Assembly (NCBI RefSeq): GCF_003716325.1
Contig: NZ_RDSR01000006.1
Span: 81,272 to 145,271 of the forward strand
DNA: 64,000 bases
Direction: 5' to 3'
From: Cryobacterium tepidiphilum
GTDB taxonomy: Bacteria > Actinomycetota > Actinomycetes > Actinomycetales > Microbacteriaceae
Shown: positions 10,435 through 20,678 of the stretch, in pieces
Numbering within the stretch: position 1 is the stretch's first letter
Layout of the letters: each line of letters starts with the position of its first letter
Made by a program: the position numbers and the translations under genes
Notes under the pieces: model-generated
Told to the model about the DNA's origin: nothing
Database searches by the model: none
What the model saw: the letters and a program-made list of their open reading frames with translations, nothing else

Positions 10435-11372
10435 GATTCCCCCTGCTTGGTCTCTGCGTTGCCCGGCCCGGGCCCCCGGCCTCGCTGCCCCGGCCACACC
10501 CCGACGTGGTCGGGTTCGAGTGCCAGCCGCACGCGCTCCCGCAACTGCAGGCTCGTCGTGAACTCCTCGGGCAGCTGCAGTCGGCCCGACCGGTCGAGCA
10601 CCGCGAACTCCTCCGCGACCCGGTGTTCCCGGCCGTGCTCGTCGCGGTGCGTGCTCCGCAGCACCTCCGTCGACGTGCGCCCGTCGCGGATCTGCACGGT
10701 GCGCCGCACATGCTCCGACACGGTGGGGTCGTGGGTGACGATCAGCACCGTCACGCCGCGGTCCCGGTTCACCGCCTCCAGCGCCCCCAGCACGTTGGCG
10801 CTCGTCGCCTCGTCGAGCTCACCGGTGGGCTCGTCGGCGAGCAGCACCCGCGGGGAGTTGGCGATGGCGACCGCGATGGCCACGCGTTGCTGCTGGCCGC
10901 CTGACATCTCGGCGGGTCGCCGGTCGCTGATGCCGCCCACCTCGAGTAGGTCGAGGAGCTCGCGTACGCGCGCCGGTCGCTTCGCCGCGGGCTCGGCGCG
11001 GCCGATGGCCATCGCGAGCGACACGTTCTCGGCCGCGGTCAGGTACGGCAGGAGGTTGCGGGAGGTCTGCTGCCACACGAAGCCGACGCTCCGGCGCCGA
11101 AACTCCAGGCGCTCGCGGCCCTTCATGCTGAGCAGGTCGTGGCCGGCGACGCGGGCGATGCCGGCGGTGGGGGTGTCGAGACCGGAGAGGATCGTCATGA
11201 GGGTCGACTTGCCCGACCCGGATGCGCCGACCAGCGCCACGAGGTCGCCCTCGTCGACGCGGAGGTTCAGGCCCTGCAGCGCCTGAACTTCCACGCCCTG
11301 CGCGGTGAAGATGCGCACCAGGTCGACGCACTCGATGTGCGGCTGCGCTGAGCGCGAGGTGGTGTCGGTCAC
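10431..11372 (-). CDS. ABC transporter ATPase with C-terminal extension
   Basis: A 313-residue ATPase with Walker A GASGSGKST, signature MSGGQQQR and Walker B VLLADEPTGELD. After the normal ATPase end near residue 220, about 90 extra residues follow. Part of these (VLDRSGRLQLPEEF) resembles an AbrB/SpoVT-type strand-loop, which is inference only. The GTG start at 11372 has AGGAAGGA seven bases upstream; an in-frame GTG at 11390 would lie inside the preceding permease gene. The stop overlaps the next ATPase gene. Confidence 0.88.
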   Translation of the reverse strand: MTDTTSRSAQPHIECVDLVRIFTAQGVEVQALQGLNLRVDEGDLVALVGASGSGKSTLMTILSGLDTPTAGIARVAGHDLLSMKGRERLEFRRRSVGFVWQQTSRNLLPYLTAAENVSLAMAIGRAEPAAKRPARVRELLDLLEVGGISDRRPAEMSGGQQQRVAIAVAIANSPRVLLADEPTGELDEATSANVLGALEAVNRDRGVTVLIVTHDPTVSEHVRRTVQIRDGRTSTEVLRSTHRDEHGREHRVAEEFAVLDRSGRLQLPEEFTTSLQLRERVRLALEPDHVGVWPGQRGRGPGPGNAETKQGES

Positions 11373-11376
11373 AGGG

Positions 11377-14118
11377 TCATCCTTCCTCACTGCTGCGGAG
11401 CTGGCCGGCCTGGTCGGCCCGCCGGGCGAGCCGGAGGGCGAACGCGGACGCCGCGATCACGACGACCGCGAAGCCGCCGAGCACCACGGCGAGCAGGCCG
11501 GGGTCGAGCCGGAACGCCGGCTGCACCTGGCCGTGGGTGAAGGGCCGGAGGTCCACGCCGGCCAGCACCACCAGGGGCAGCGCGCAGCCGAGGACCGTCC
11601 CGACCACGAGCGCATTGACTGCGACCGGCCCGATCTCCCACGCCACCAGCGACCCCGCCGCCCGCGGCGGAGCCCCGAGGGCGCGAAGCAGCGCGAGCAG
11701 CCGGGCCCGGGCGGGCGTTCCGAGCACAAGGGTCAGGATGACGGTGAGCGCGGTCAGCAGCCACGCCACGAGCACCGCGAGCAACAGGGCCGCCTGCAGC
11801 CCGCGCACGGCCGGGTCGGCACCGGCGGCCTGGGCGGCGTCCGCGGGTGTGTCGATGACCGCGTCGGGCCCCAGCACGCGACGGATGCCGTCGGTCGCCG
11901 CCCGCACGTCGGAATCGGCTGTGAGGTCGACGAGGGCAAGGCCCGGTGCCGGGGCGTACCCGGTGAGGGCCTCGGCGTTCGCCCGGTCCACGAACAGCCA
12001 GTCCCGGCGGTTGGTGAGCGGGCTCACGCTGGGCGCGGTGCCGACGACGTCGAGGGTGATCCCGGCCAGTTCGAGGTGCGAGTCCGGCCCGAGGCCGGCG
12101 GCCAGGTCGGCCGACACGACCACCGGCATATGGTCATCCGCTGCCTGGCCGAGCCGCGCCGGAACGTTGAGGGCGGCCGGCACGCCCCCTTGCACGGCCG
12201 CCAGGTCGGCCACCGGCGCCGACAGCACCGCGGCGGGCTCGCGGCCGCCGTCGATGGTGAGCGTGGTGCCGACCTCGTCGACGGGGGCGACGGAGGCGAC
12301 GCCGGGCAGGTCGCCCACGGCCGCCAGCTGCTCGGCCGACAAGTAGGGGGCGCTGATGCGCACGTCGGCGCCCGTGGCCGCGCGGGCGGCGGCATCCACG
12401 CCCGCGTTCACGGTGGCCAGCACGCCGACGGAGAAGACGGCGACCGACACCCCGACGACCATGGCCAGCACGGGCGCGAATCCGGCGAGCGGATCGCGCA
12501 CGGCACGCACCGCCCCGAGAAAGCCGACGAGGCCCCGGCCCGCCTTCATGCGGGTGATGAGCAGCTGCAGCGGGATCGGGTACAGGCGCAGCACGAGCAC
12601 GCAGGCGGCGAGGGAGAGCAGCAACGGCGCGGCTGCGAGGAGCGGGTCGACCCCGAGGTGGGCGGTGGCCGTCGTCAACCCGCGCTGGGTGAGGAGCAGC
12701 ACCGAGGCCGCCGCGAGTCCGACGATGAGGACTTCGAGAATGACCCGGTGCCGGTTCCGTTGCAGGTCGGTGCGCCGCCGTCGGCCGTCGCGGGGAAGAC
12801 TTCCGGCCAGCAGCGCCACCGGCACCAGCCCGACCAGCGCCGGCAGCAGCAGGCCGGCGAGGCTCGGCGGGCCGGGAACCAGCAGGGCCGCGACGAGCGT
12901 GCCTGCGGCGGCGGCCGGAAGCCCGACGACGGCTCCCTCGGCGGCGAGAACCGCACGCAGCTGCCCGGGACTCGCGCCGCGAGCCGCCGCGAGCCGCAGT
13001 GCGGTCGTTCGCCGGTCGACGATGAGGCGCGCGCCGAGGAGCAGGGCGCCGAGCGCCACGCCGATGGGTCCGGCCGCGGTCATCGCGAGCACCGCGCTCG
13101 TGGCTGCGGTGCGCACGGCGACCTCCTGCACGACGCGCCCCAGCTTGCTCGCGAATGCGACCGACGAGACCGGGGGAAAGGAGCCGCCGACGGAAGCGGC
13201 GTCAGCAGCCCCGATGGCGTGCGGCAGGCGCGTGAACGCTCGCAGTCCCTCGGCGAACGCCGGCGCGCCGGCCGCCGTCATCCGTTCGGGGAGCACCGGG
13301 TACCAGACCTGCGTCTTTGCGTACATCGCGAACGGCTGCAGTTTCGGCCACGATGCCGGGTCGGCGTAGGCGAGACCGAAGACCACCGGCTCCATGCCGG
13401 CGCTCAGCACCGTGGGATGCAGGGAGGACGCCACCTGCTCCCAGTAGTCGGCGTCCGGGTCGGTCGCCTCGAAGATGCCGCGGAGCGCCACGAGCTGGCG
13501 GGAACCGCCCGGAAGCGTCAGCATCCGCTCGTCGCCGACGGCCAGCTGCATCCGCTCGGCCGACGCCCGCGACAGCAGGATGCCGATGGGCGCGTCGGAG
13601 GGCAGGTCGCCGGTGATGGCGCCCGGGGCAGGCCCCTCGACGATCGTGACCCGTTCGGCGAGGTGCGGGTCGAAGGCGAGCGACAGCTGGGTGTGCGGGG
13701 CTCCGATCGGCGCCACCGGGAGCGCGGGTGCCGGATCGACGGTGACCACGTACTGCGCCGGCCCGGTGACGCGCCGGAGCGCGGCGGGCATGTCGGCGCG
13801 AACGGATGCGAGGCCCGCCTCGTGCCGGCCCCACACCGCCTCGAGGGGCCCGGGCAGGGCGCTCGCCTCGGGGGTGCCGGGCCCGGGCGCGGGGAGTCCG
13901 CGGGCGGTGACGGTGAGGTTGCGTTCACCCGGGGCGGTGCCGGCGACGGCCGCGCGCAGGCTGTCGGTGAAGAGAGCGGCGACGGCCCGTGGCGCCCCAC
14001 TGGCCAGGAGCGCGATCGCGAACACGATGACGGCGACGGTGAGCGTCGTGCCGACGCCGGTCGCGGCCTGGCGGGCGACGAGGCCGGGGAGGCTGCGGCG
14101 GGAGGACCTCACGCTCAT
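11377..14118 (-). CDS. FtsX-like ABC permease 2
   Basis: A 913-residue membrane protein. A first membrane segment lies near residue 25, then a large outside domain (about 45-250). A cluster of membrane helices with the FtsX-type core follows, then a second outside domain and three C-terminal helices. This is the duplicated MacB/LolC-like layout. The ATG overlaps the stop of permease 1 (ATGA) and has GGAGGAG upstream. The following ATPase gene starts four bases after its stop. Substrate unknown; peptide or lipoprotein export or resistance to a cell-envelope compound would fit. Confidence 0.88.
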   Translation of the reverse strand: MSVRSSRRSLPGLVARQAATGVGTTLTVAVIVFAIALLASGAPRAVAALFTDSLRAAVAGTAPGERNLTVTARGLPAPGPGTPEASALPGPLEAVWGRHEAGLASVRADMPAALRRVTGPAQYVVTVDPAPALPVAPIGAPHTQLSLAFDPHLAERVTIVEGPAPGAITGDLPSDAPIGILLSRASAERMQLAVGDERMLTLPGGSRQLVALRGIFEATDPDADYWEQVASSLHPTVLSAGMEPVVFGLAYADPASWPKLQPFAMYAKTQVWYPVLPERMTAAGAPAFAEGLRAFTRLPHAIGAADAASVGGSFPPVSSVAFASKLGRVVQEVAVRTAATSAVLAMTAAGPIGVALGALLLGARLIVDRRTTALRLAAARGASPGQLRAVLAAEGAVVGLPAAAAGTLVAALLVPGPPSLAGLLLPALVGLVPVALLAGSLPRDGRRRRTDLQRNRHRVILEVLIVGLAAASVLLLTQRGLTTATAHLGVDPLLAAAPLLLSLAACVLVLRLYPIPLQLLITRMKAGRGLVGFLGAVRAVRDPLAGFAPVLAMVVGVSVAVFSVGVLATVNAGVDAAARAATGADVRISAPYLSAEQLAAVGDLPGVASVAPVDEVGTTLTIDGGREPAAVLSAPVADLAAVQGGVPAALNVPARLGQAADDHMPVVVSADLAAGLGPDSHLELAGITLDVVGTAPSVSPLTNRRDWLFVDRANAEALTGYAPAPGLALVDLTADSDVRAATDGIRRVLGPDAVIDTPADAAQAAGADPAVRGLQAALLLAVLVAWLLTALTVILTLVLGTPARARLLALLRALGAPPRAAGSLVAWEIGPVAVNALVVGTVLGCALPLVVLAGVDLRPFTHGQVQPAFRLDPGLLAVVLGGFAVVVIAASAFALRLARRADQAGQLRSSEEG

Positions 14119-17100
14119 CGGGTCTCCTCCCGCCAGGCGGTGTCGGCGGCCTGCCGGCGGATGCGGGCGGCGTAGCCGAGCCCGGCGGCGGCCAGGAGGA
14201 CCGCCAGGGCGCCCAGGCTCGCGCCCCACGCCGGCCACGCGACGAGCAGGGGAACGGGGATCGCGGCGCCCGGATCGCCGACGGCGGTGCGCGCGAGGTC
14301 GGGCACGGTGAGCAGGGTGACGACGGCACCGGCGGCGCCGCCGAGCACGAACGCGCCGGCGACGACCACCCCGAGTTCGGCCAGGCGCGACCGCACCTGC
14401 GCCCCGGCGGTCAGGCCCAGGGTGCGGAGCAGGACCACCTCTCCGCGCCTCGAGTCGGCGAGCGAGACGGTCGTCGAGACCACGGCGACGACAGCGAGCA
14501 CGAGGATGCCGGCCACTCCCCACCAGAGCGCCGTGACGACGGGGGCCAGGAGCGCACGCGTCGAACCGGTGTCGGCGGTCGACACCGCGGCGGCGACGTG
14601 GGGGAGGAGCGCCGCCTCCCCGGCGACGTCGGCGGGAGCGTCGGTGCTCAGCCAGATGTCGGCGGCCGGCGGCGGGATGTCGCCGGCGCGCAGGAGGTGG
14701 TCGTCGAGCATCCGCAGGTCGGCGAGGATGGCATCGTCGTCGACGGTTCCGGGCAGGTACGGGGCGGTTCCGGCGACGACCGCGTCGACCGTCGCGCCAC
14801 TCCCCGGCAGGAGGAAGGACAGTGTCGCGCCCGGCTGCGCGCCCAGCCGCCGGGCGAGCTCATCGGTCAGCACGACGGGAAGCGGTTCGGCTTCGCCCGC
14901 GCCCGTCATGACCCGCCCGGTGGGATGGTTCCACGTGGCCGTGGCGGTGTGGAGAGCGGCTGGACCGACTTTCGCGGTGCGGAAGTGAACCTGCACGGGG
15001 GCGGAGGTGCCGACATCCGCTCGCGTCGCCTCGAAAGCGAGCAGCCGCCACGGGGCGCGGCCGGTGGGAAGCATCGTGCTGAGCTCCACGGGCGCGCCGG
15101 AATCGAGGGCGACGCGGCCAAGCGGGAGGCGGGTGAGCGCCCCATCGGCGTCGACGACCCAGCTGAAGACGTCCACGCGTGCGCCGGGTCCCGCTCCCGC
15201 CACGGGGTCGACCGTGAGGGTCGTGCTGAGCCGGGTGCCGGCGAGCTCACTGCCCACGCTCGCCGGCATGAGCCGCCCCGCAACGGATGCGTCGCGGAGC
15301 GCCGGTGGGAGGGCGGGCGCGATCGACGCCAGCGCATCGCTGCGCAGTGCGAGCACGGAGACGGCGTCGGTGGCGATGCGGCCCGGCGCGGCGAGCACGG
15401 GAAGAGCGGCGTCGACCTGCGGCAGCGAGGCGTAGGGAACCGCGGTGACGAGCGTGCCCGGGCCCCCGGCCGTGCGGTCCGCGTCTAGCTGCACCCGCAC
15501 GTCGCTGCCGTTCCGGGTGAGGCCGGCACCCTGGTCGAGCGCCGCCCAGGTGGCGGTGAAGCCCGCGGCCACGGTGGCGGCGCCTGCGGCGAGGGTGACG
15601 AGGAGCAGGGCGACGGCGAAGACACCCGGGCGCCGTGCCACTTGCCGGGCGGGGAGCACCACGGCAAGGCCGCGGCTGCGGGTCGTCACGGACTGCAGGC
15701 TCCGCAGCAGCGGGCCGAAGCACAGCAGGCCGACCAGCGCGAGCGCCACGAGGCACAGTGCGGGGGCCAGCGCCGCGAGCGGGTCGAGGTGCACGGATCC
15801 GTCGGGGCCGGCCGTGAGCGGCGACCGGTAGAGCAGGAACTGCCGGAGCGACAGCGCGGCGGCTCCCGCGACGAGCAGCGTCATGCCGGCGGTTGCAGCG
15901 GCGCGGGCCCGGCCGGACTCGGTGCCGCGGGTCACCCGCACCGCACCGCGGATTCCACGCCAGGCCACGACAGCGGCGGTGGCCACCGCGCCCGTTGCGA
16001 CTCCGGCGGCGATCGGGAGTACCGAGGGCGACGCTGTGACGCCCGCCGCGCCGAGGGCGAGTGCAGCGGCCAGCGACCCGATGGCGGCGGCCGGCACGGC
16101 CACGAGGGCGGCTTCGCCCGTGTGGAACGCGGCGAGCGCGGCAACGGATGCACCACGCGCGGCGCGCAGGGACGTCTCGCTGCGGCGCGCCGAGGCGACC
16201 AGTCCCGCAAGCCTGCCCAGCGTGATCAGGGCGAGCAGCACGACCAGCAGGGCAGGGATGGCCGCGATCGCCCGGGCGATGACGAGCCCATGCTGCACCC
16301 GGGCAAGCGTCTGGTCGAGGTCGCCGGTCACGCTCACGGCGTCGACGCCGGGGACGCCGGTCTCCTGCAGGCCGCCGATCGCTTTGGCCAGGACGGGGAG
16401 AGCGTCGGGCGTGATCGCGGCGGAGGGCGTGAGCGTCCAGCGGGCCGTCGGGGCGCCGAGCACGGAGCTCAGTTGGTGCGGCCAGGCGCCGCCGACGAGG
16501 AGGGGACCGACCGCGTCGTGATCGAACCCGGTCGCCGCCGCCGGGTCTCCGAACCAGGAAGCCGCGCTGGGGTCGGTGGGCCGCCAGGTGGCGGTGATGC
16601 GGAAACGGGCGGTCTTCCCTGGCCAGCCGGCGCCGATTGTGTCGCCGACCGCGACGCCGAGGGCATCCGCTGCGTCGGCCTGCAGGGCAGCCGGCACGGG
16701 GGCGCCGGTGCCGGAATCGGAGCCGATGAGCGGCTCCGGCCAGCTGCCGTCCACGAGGGTCGCGTGCTCCGCCAGGCCCGGGTCGGCGCCGACGATGACG
16801 GCGGCGGGTTGGGATTCTGCGGGCGCGAGGAGGGGGATTGGGCGGCTGCGCGTGCTGGGGAGGAGCGCCGCGCGGGTGCAGGCCAGGCCGGCCTCGAGAG
16901 CCGCGCCGACGGCATCCGTTGTCGCCTGGTCGGCCGACCGCAGCTGCACCTGCATCGCCCGGTCGCGCGCGGGGGCCGAGGCGATGATCGCGCGCGTTCC
17001 GGTGGTGGCGGCATCGTCCAGGAATCCCGTCATGCCCACGAGCAGGAATGTCGTGAGGACGACGACCGCCGCCAAAGCGCCGAGAAGCCCTCGCCGCTCC

Positions 17101-17231
17101 CCGATGCGCTTCAGGTTCGGGGACGGCCTGCGGCGGGCTAGGCCGGGAATTCCTTGCGCCCCGCGATAACGCCGCTGGCCGTGGCGACCACCGCGAACAC
17201 GACGGCCACGATGGGGTGGCCGAGGTCCCAC
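14115..17231 (-). CDS. FtsX-like ABC permease 1
   Basis: A protein of up to 1038 residues with the same two-outside-domain layout as permease 2. The first membrane segment (LLGALAAVVVLTTFLLVG) begins near residue 48. The start is uncertain. The only ATG gives a 94-base overlap with the preceding gene, and the sequence between that gene's stop and the first helix offers no ATG or GTG. A CTG at 17114 or a TTG at the helix are alternatives. The two permeases and two ATPases probably form one or two export complexes. Confidence 0.82.
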   Translation of the reverse strand: MGPRPPHRGRRVRGGRHGQRRYRGAQGIPGLARRRPSPNLKRIGERRGLLGALAAVVVLTTFLLVGMTGFLDDAATTGTRAIIASAPARDRAMQVQLRSADQATTDAVGAALEAGLACTRAALLPSTRSRPIPLLAPAESQPAAVIVGADPGLAEHATLVDGSWPEPLIGSDSGTGAPVPAALQADAADALGVAVGDTIGAGWPGKTARFRITATWRPTDPSAASWFGDPAAATGFDHDAVGPLLVGGAWPHQLSSVLGAPTARWTLTPSAAITPDALPVLAKAIGGLQETGVPGVDAVSVTGDLDQTLARVQHGLVIARAIAAIPALLVVLLALITLGRLAGLVASARRSETSLRAARGASVAALAAFHTGEAALVAVPAAAIGSLAAALALGAAGVTASPSVLPIAAGVATGAVATAAVVAWRGIRGAVRVTRGTESGRARAAATAGMTLLVAGAAALSLRQFLLYRSPLTAGPDGSVHLDPLAALAPALCLVALALVGLLCFGPLLRSLQSVTTRSRGLAVVLPARQVARRPGVFAVALLLVTLAAGAATVAAGFTATWAALDQGAGLTRNGSDVRVQLDADRTAGGPGTLVTAVPYASLPQVDAALPVLAAPGRIATDAVSVLALRSDALASIAPALPPALRDASVAGRLMPASVGSELAGTRLSTTLTVDPVAGAGPGARVDVFSWVVDADGALTRLPLGRVALDSGAPVELSTMLPTGRAPWRLLAFEATRADVGTSAPVQVHFRTAKVGPAALHTATATWNHPTGRVMTGAGEAEPLPVVLTDELARRLGAQPGATLSFLLPGSGATVDAVVAGTAPYLPGTVDDDAILADLRMLDDHLLRAGDIPPPAADIWLSTDAPADVAGEAALLPHVAAAVSTADTGSTRALLAPVVTALWWGVAGILVLAVVAVVSTTVSLADSRRGEVVLLRTLGLTAGAQVRSRLAELGVVVAGAFVLGGAAGAVVTLLTVPDLARTAVGDPGAAIPVPLLVAWPAWGASLGALAVLLAAAGLGYAARIRRQAADTAWREETR

Positions 17232-17497
17232 CAGGCGAGGGCGGCGGCCCCCATGATGAAGATCTCGATGACGGCCTTGCCGAAGGGGTCCATGGCGAAC
17301 ACGGCCCGTGGTGAGCGGAACAGCGCCCAGAGCAGGATGGCGAGTGCCGGGGCTCCGATGCCGATGAGTACGCCGGGCCAGGGCAGCGGCCAGGCAGCGA
17401 AGCCCCAGATGCCGAGGCTCACGAAGGTGAAGAGTTCCAGCAGGAACCGGAGGACGTCGTTGGGTCCGAGCGAAATCTGTGTGCGCGTGTCTGTCAC
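17138..17497 (-). CDS. YrdB-family (DUF2568) small membrane protein
   Basis: A 119-residue protein with four predicted membrane segments. The sequence LRFLLELFTFVSLGIWGFA at about residues 15-33 is characteristic of the YrdB/DUF2568 family, whose function is unknown. It is the first gene of the minus-strand operon leading into the FtsX-type transporter. The final codons may overlap the start of permease 1. Confidence 0.82.
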   Translation of the reverse strand: MTDTRTQISLGPNDVLRFLLELFTFVSLGIWGFAAWPLPWPGVLIGIGAPALAILLWALFRSPRAVFAMDPFGKAVIEIFIMGAAALAWWDLGHPIVAVVFAVVATASGVIAGRKEFPA

Positions 17498-17570
17498 CCC
17501 GCCATCCTAGTGAGCGGATGCGGCGGGGCCGGTCGAGCGCTCACCGGGCCGATGCCAGCTGAAATGCGAG

Positions 17571-17588
17571 TGATGTAATCTTACATCA
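17571..17588. promoter_or_regulatory. Palindromic operator and leaderless promoter of vapBC
   Basis: TGATGTAA-TC-TTACATCA is a perfect 8-bp-arm palindrome ending on the A of the vapB start codon. It contains TAATCT (17576-17581), a -10 box exactly six bases before the ATG. Ribbon-helix-helix antitoxins commonly repress their own operon through such sites, so this is most likely the autoregulatory operator. Confidence 0.75.
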
Positions 17589-17845
17589 TGCTTCGGACGC
17601 AGATTTCGTTGACCTCAGAGGAGCGGCGACTGCTCGACGTGGAGTCGGCGCGAACCGGACGATCGATCTCCGCGCTCATCCGGGACGCTGTCTCCCAGGT
17701 GTACGGTTCGCGGCGAGAGGCCGACGACGACCTGCGGGCGATCGACGCCGCGCTCGGAGCCTGGGGCGAGCGCGACGTCGACGGCGAGGGCTATGTCGAG
17801 CGCCTTCGGCCCGGCACGCGGCTGGACGAAGCAGGCGCGCGGTGA
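17588..17845 (+). CDS. vapB: Ribbon-helix-helix antitoxin (VapB-like)
   Basis: An 85-residue protein. The N-terminal MLRTQISLTSEERRLLD and GRSISALIRDAV segments form the strand-helix-helix of a CopG/RHH DNA-binding domain (residues 1-42). The acidic tail is expected to bind the toxin. The stop overlaps the toxin GTG. The ATG has no ribosome site and appears leaderless. The operator overlaps the promoter. Confidence 0.87.
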   Translation: MLRTQISLTSEERRLLDVESARTGRSISALIRDAVSQVYGSRREADDDLRAIDAALGAWGERDVDGEGYVERLRPGTRLDEAGAR

Positions 17846-18219
17846 CAGTCGTTGTCGACACCTCGATCCTCATCGACGTGCTCAGAGGGGAACCCGCGGC
17901 GGCCTCGGTCCTCCGGGTAGCGCGCCAGGCCGGTTCGTTGCATGCGAGCGAGGTGACCCGTCTGGAAGTGCTGGCCGGGATGCGCGCTCGGGAGGAGGAC
18001 GCCACGCGAGTGCTTTTCGGGGCCTTCACCTGGCATCCGGTCGGCGAGGAACTGGCGGAGATCGCCGGTGAACTCGGACGGCACTGGCTCCCCGGTAGTC
18101 GCGGCATCGACTCAGCCGATCTCGCCATCGCCGCGACCGCCATCGCGCTGGACGCTCAACTGCTCACCAGGAACATCAAGCACTTCCCCATGTTTCCTGA
18201 CTTGTCCGCCCCGTACTGA
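17842..18219 (+). CDS. vapC: PIN-domain ribonuclease toxin (VapC)
   Basis: A 125-residue PIN-domain protein. The metal-binding acidic residues are visible: Asp6 in VVDTSILID, Glu42 in RLEVLAGM, and Asp90/Asp93 in GIDSADLAIAATA. LLTRNIKHF near residue 108 is the usual C-terminal PIN motif. VapC toxins cleave RNA, often tRNA or rRNA, and are held inactive by the antitoxin encoded just upstream (GTGA overlap). All key residues are intact, so the system looks functional. Confidence 0.92.
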   Translation: MTVVVDTSILIDVLRGEPAAASVLRVARQAGSLHASEVTRLEVLAGMRAREEDATRVLFGAFTWHPVGEELAEIAGELGRHWLPGSRGIDSADLAIAATAIALDAQLLTRNIKHFPMFPDLSAPY

Positions 18220-18318
18220 CGACGCGCGGCGCCCATTCGAAGGGGCACGGCCGCATGACGTGCGGGCTTGCACCTTCCTCGCGGTCGGCAACGTGCATTT
18301 TCCGCAACTCATGGGCGG

Positions 18319-18645
18319 GTGGAGGCGAGCATCGCGGCCGCACAGCAGGGGGACATCACCCGGCACTACCAGCTCGGGCATCCGTTCGGCGTGCCGGAAT
18401 ACGGGTATGCCGCGGAGGTCGGGCTCGGGCGCATCATTGCCGACCCCGGAGGCTGGGTGACCAACGAGAAGGGCGCGGTGCTGCTCGCCGCGTCCCTTCC
18501 GACCGCGCCCGCCCGCTTCGCCGAGCGGGCGGCGCGCATCACGGGCGACCTTGGGCAGGCATCCGCTGAGCTGAACCGCTCGATCGGTGAGGCCGTTGCG
18601 CTGGTCGCCGACACCCGGGCCGGCATCGCCGCCGGCACCCGCTGA
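18319..18645 (+). CDS. Hypothetical protein
   Basis: A 108-residue product from a GTG start, not recognised. Third codon positions are almost all G or C, which supports real coding in this frame over the opposite strand. The C-terminal half (from about residue 60) is Ala-rich and helical. It is preceded and followed by an imperfect 21-bp direct repeat (17 of 21 identical) at 18293-18313 and 18664-18684. It may be a fragment of a larger ancestral gene. Confidence 0.5.
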   Translation: MEASIAAAQQGDITRHYQLGHPFGVPEYGYAAEVGLGRIIADPGGWVTNEKGAVLLAASLPTAPARFAERAARITGDLGQASAELNRSIGEAVALVADTRAGIAAGTR

Positions 18646-18726
18646 CGCGACCCGCCCGCGAAGGTGCCTTCTCCGCAAGTCACGCACGGGGGAGGAAGCG
18701 GAGGGGCGGGGCGGATGGGCCGACAG

Positions 18727-19596
18727 CTACTGGAAGATGATGGTGCGGGCGCCGTCGAGGAGGATGCGGTTCTCGGCGAACCACTTCACCGCCTGGCTGA
18801 GCGTGCGGCTCTCCTCGTCCTGGCCGATCGCGACGAGCTCGGCGGGGTTCCGCGAGTGGTCCACGCGCACCACGTTCTGCTCGATGATCGGACCCTCGTC
18901 GAGGTCGCTCGTCACGAAATGCGCCGTCGCGCCGATGAGCTTCACGCCGCGCGCGTGCGCCTGCTTGTACGGGTTCGCGCCTTTGAAGCCGGGCAGGAAC
19001 GAGTGGTGGATGTTGATCGCCCTGCCCTCGAGGCGCTCGCAGAGCTCCGGCGAGAGGATGCGCATGTAGCGGGCGAGCACGACCAGCTCGATGTCGTGCT
19101 CCTCGACCGCCTCGATGACCCGGGCCTCGAACGCGGCCTTGCTCGCGGCATCCGTGATGGGATACGACTCGAACGGCACCCCGTAGAAGCCGACGAGGTC
19201 GCGCAGCGAACTGTGGTTGCTGAGCACCAGGGGGATCTCGACCGGCAGCGCTCCGGCATGCTGGCGGAAGAGCAGGTCGTTGACGCAGTGCCCGGCGCTG
19301 GAAGCGAGAACCAGCGTGCGCACCGGGCGGCCGACCACGTCGATGGTGGCGTGCATGTCGTAGCACGCGATCACGGGCGCGAGGGCGGCCTCGAGTTCGG
19401 CGCGGTCCGCCGGCGACTCGACCTGCAGCCGGATGAAGAACCGACCGGTGTCGGCGCTGGAGAACTGCTGGCTCTCGGTGATGTTCCCGCGGGCGGCCAC
19501 GATCGCCCCGCTGACGGCGTGCACGATTCCCGGCTGGTCGGGGCAGACGAGGGAGATGACCCAGTGGTGGTGCGGCACCGCGGCAAGACTGTTCAT
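18727..19596 (-). CDS. purU: Formyltetrahydrofolate deformylase
   Basis: Hydrolyses 10-formyl-THF to THF and formate, balancing the one-carbon pool. A 289-residue protein. The N-terminal ACT domain (about residues 10-85, LVCPDQPGIVHAVSG) separates it from PurN. The C-terminal formyltransferase-fold domain has INIHHSFLPGF with the catalytic Asn and His and an Asp in SDLDEGPIIEQ. The ATG is six bases from a TAATCT -10 box (19603-19608 on the complementary strand), so it is probably leaderless. Confidence 0.95.
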   Translation of the reverse strand: MNSLAAVPHHHWVISLVCPDQPGIVHAVSGAIVAARGNITESQQFSSADTGRFFIRLQVESPADRAELEAALAPVIACYDMHATIDVVGRPVRTLVLASSAGHCVNDLLFRQHAGALPVEIPLVLSNHSSLRDLVGFYGVPFESYPITDAASKAAFEARVIEAVEEHDIELVVLARYMRILSPELCERLEGRAINIHHSFLPGFKGANPYKQAHARGVKLIGATAHFVTSDLDEGPIIEQNVVRVDHSRNPAELVAIGQDEESRTLSQAVKWFAENRILLDGARTIIFQ

Positions 19597-19693
19597 CCGT
19601 TCAGATTACAAGCCCACCCGGATGCCCATCGGCAGCGTTCCGCCCACGCCCATAATGGAACGAACGGATACGCGTCGAAACCGAGGAGTGCAC

Positions 19694-20671
<978 letters not shown>

Positions 20672-20678
20672 GCGGGCG

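Noticed and set aside
11305..14175. Plus-strand open frame of 956 codons opposite the FtsX-type permease
   Set aside because: Composition is Arg/Gly/His-rich without any fold-like pattern; the minus strand encodes a coherent membrane protein coupled to its neighbours.
18112..18687. Minus-strand open frame over the hypothetical gene at 18319
   Set aside because: Third-position GC preference favours the plus frame; the minus product is low-complexity and runs into vapC.
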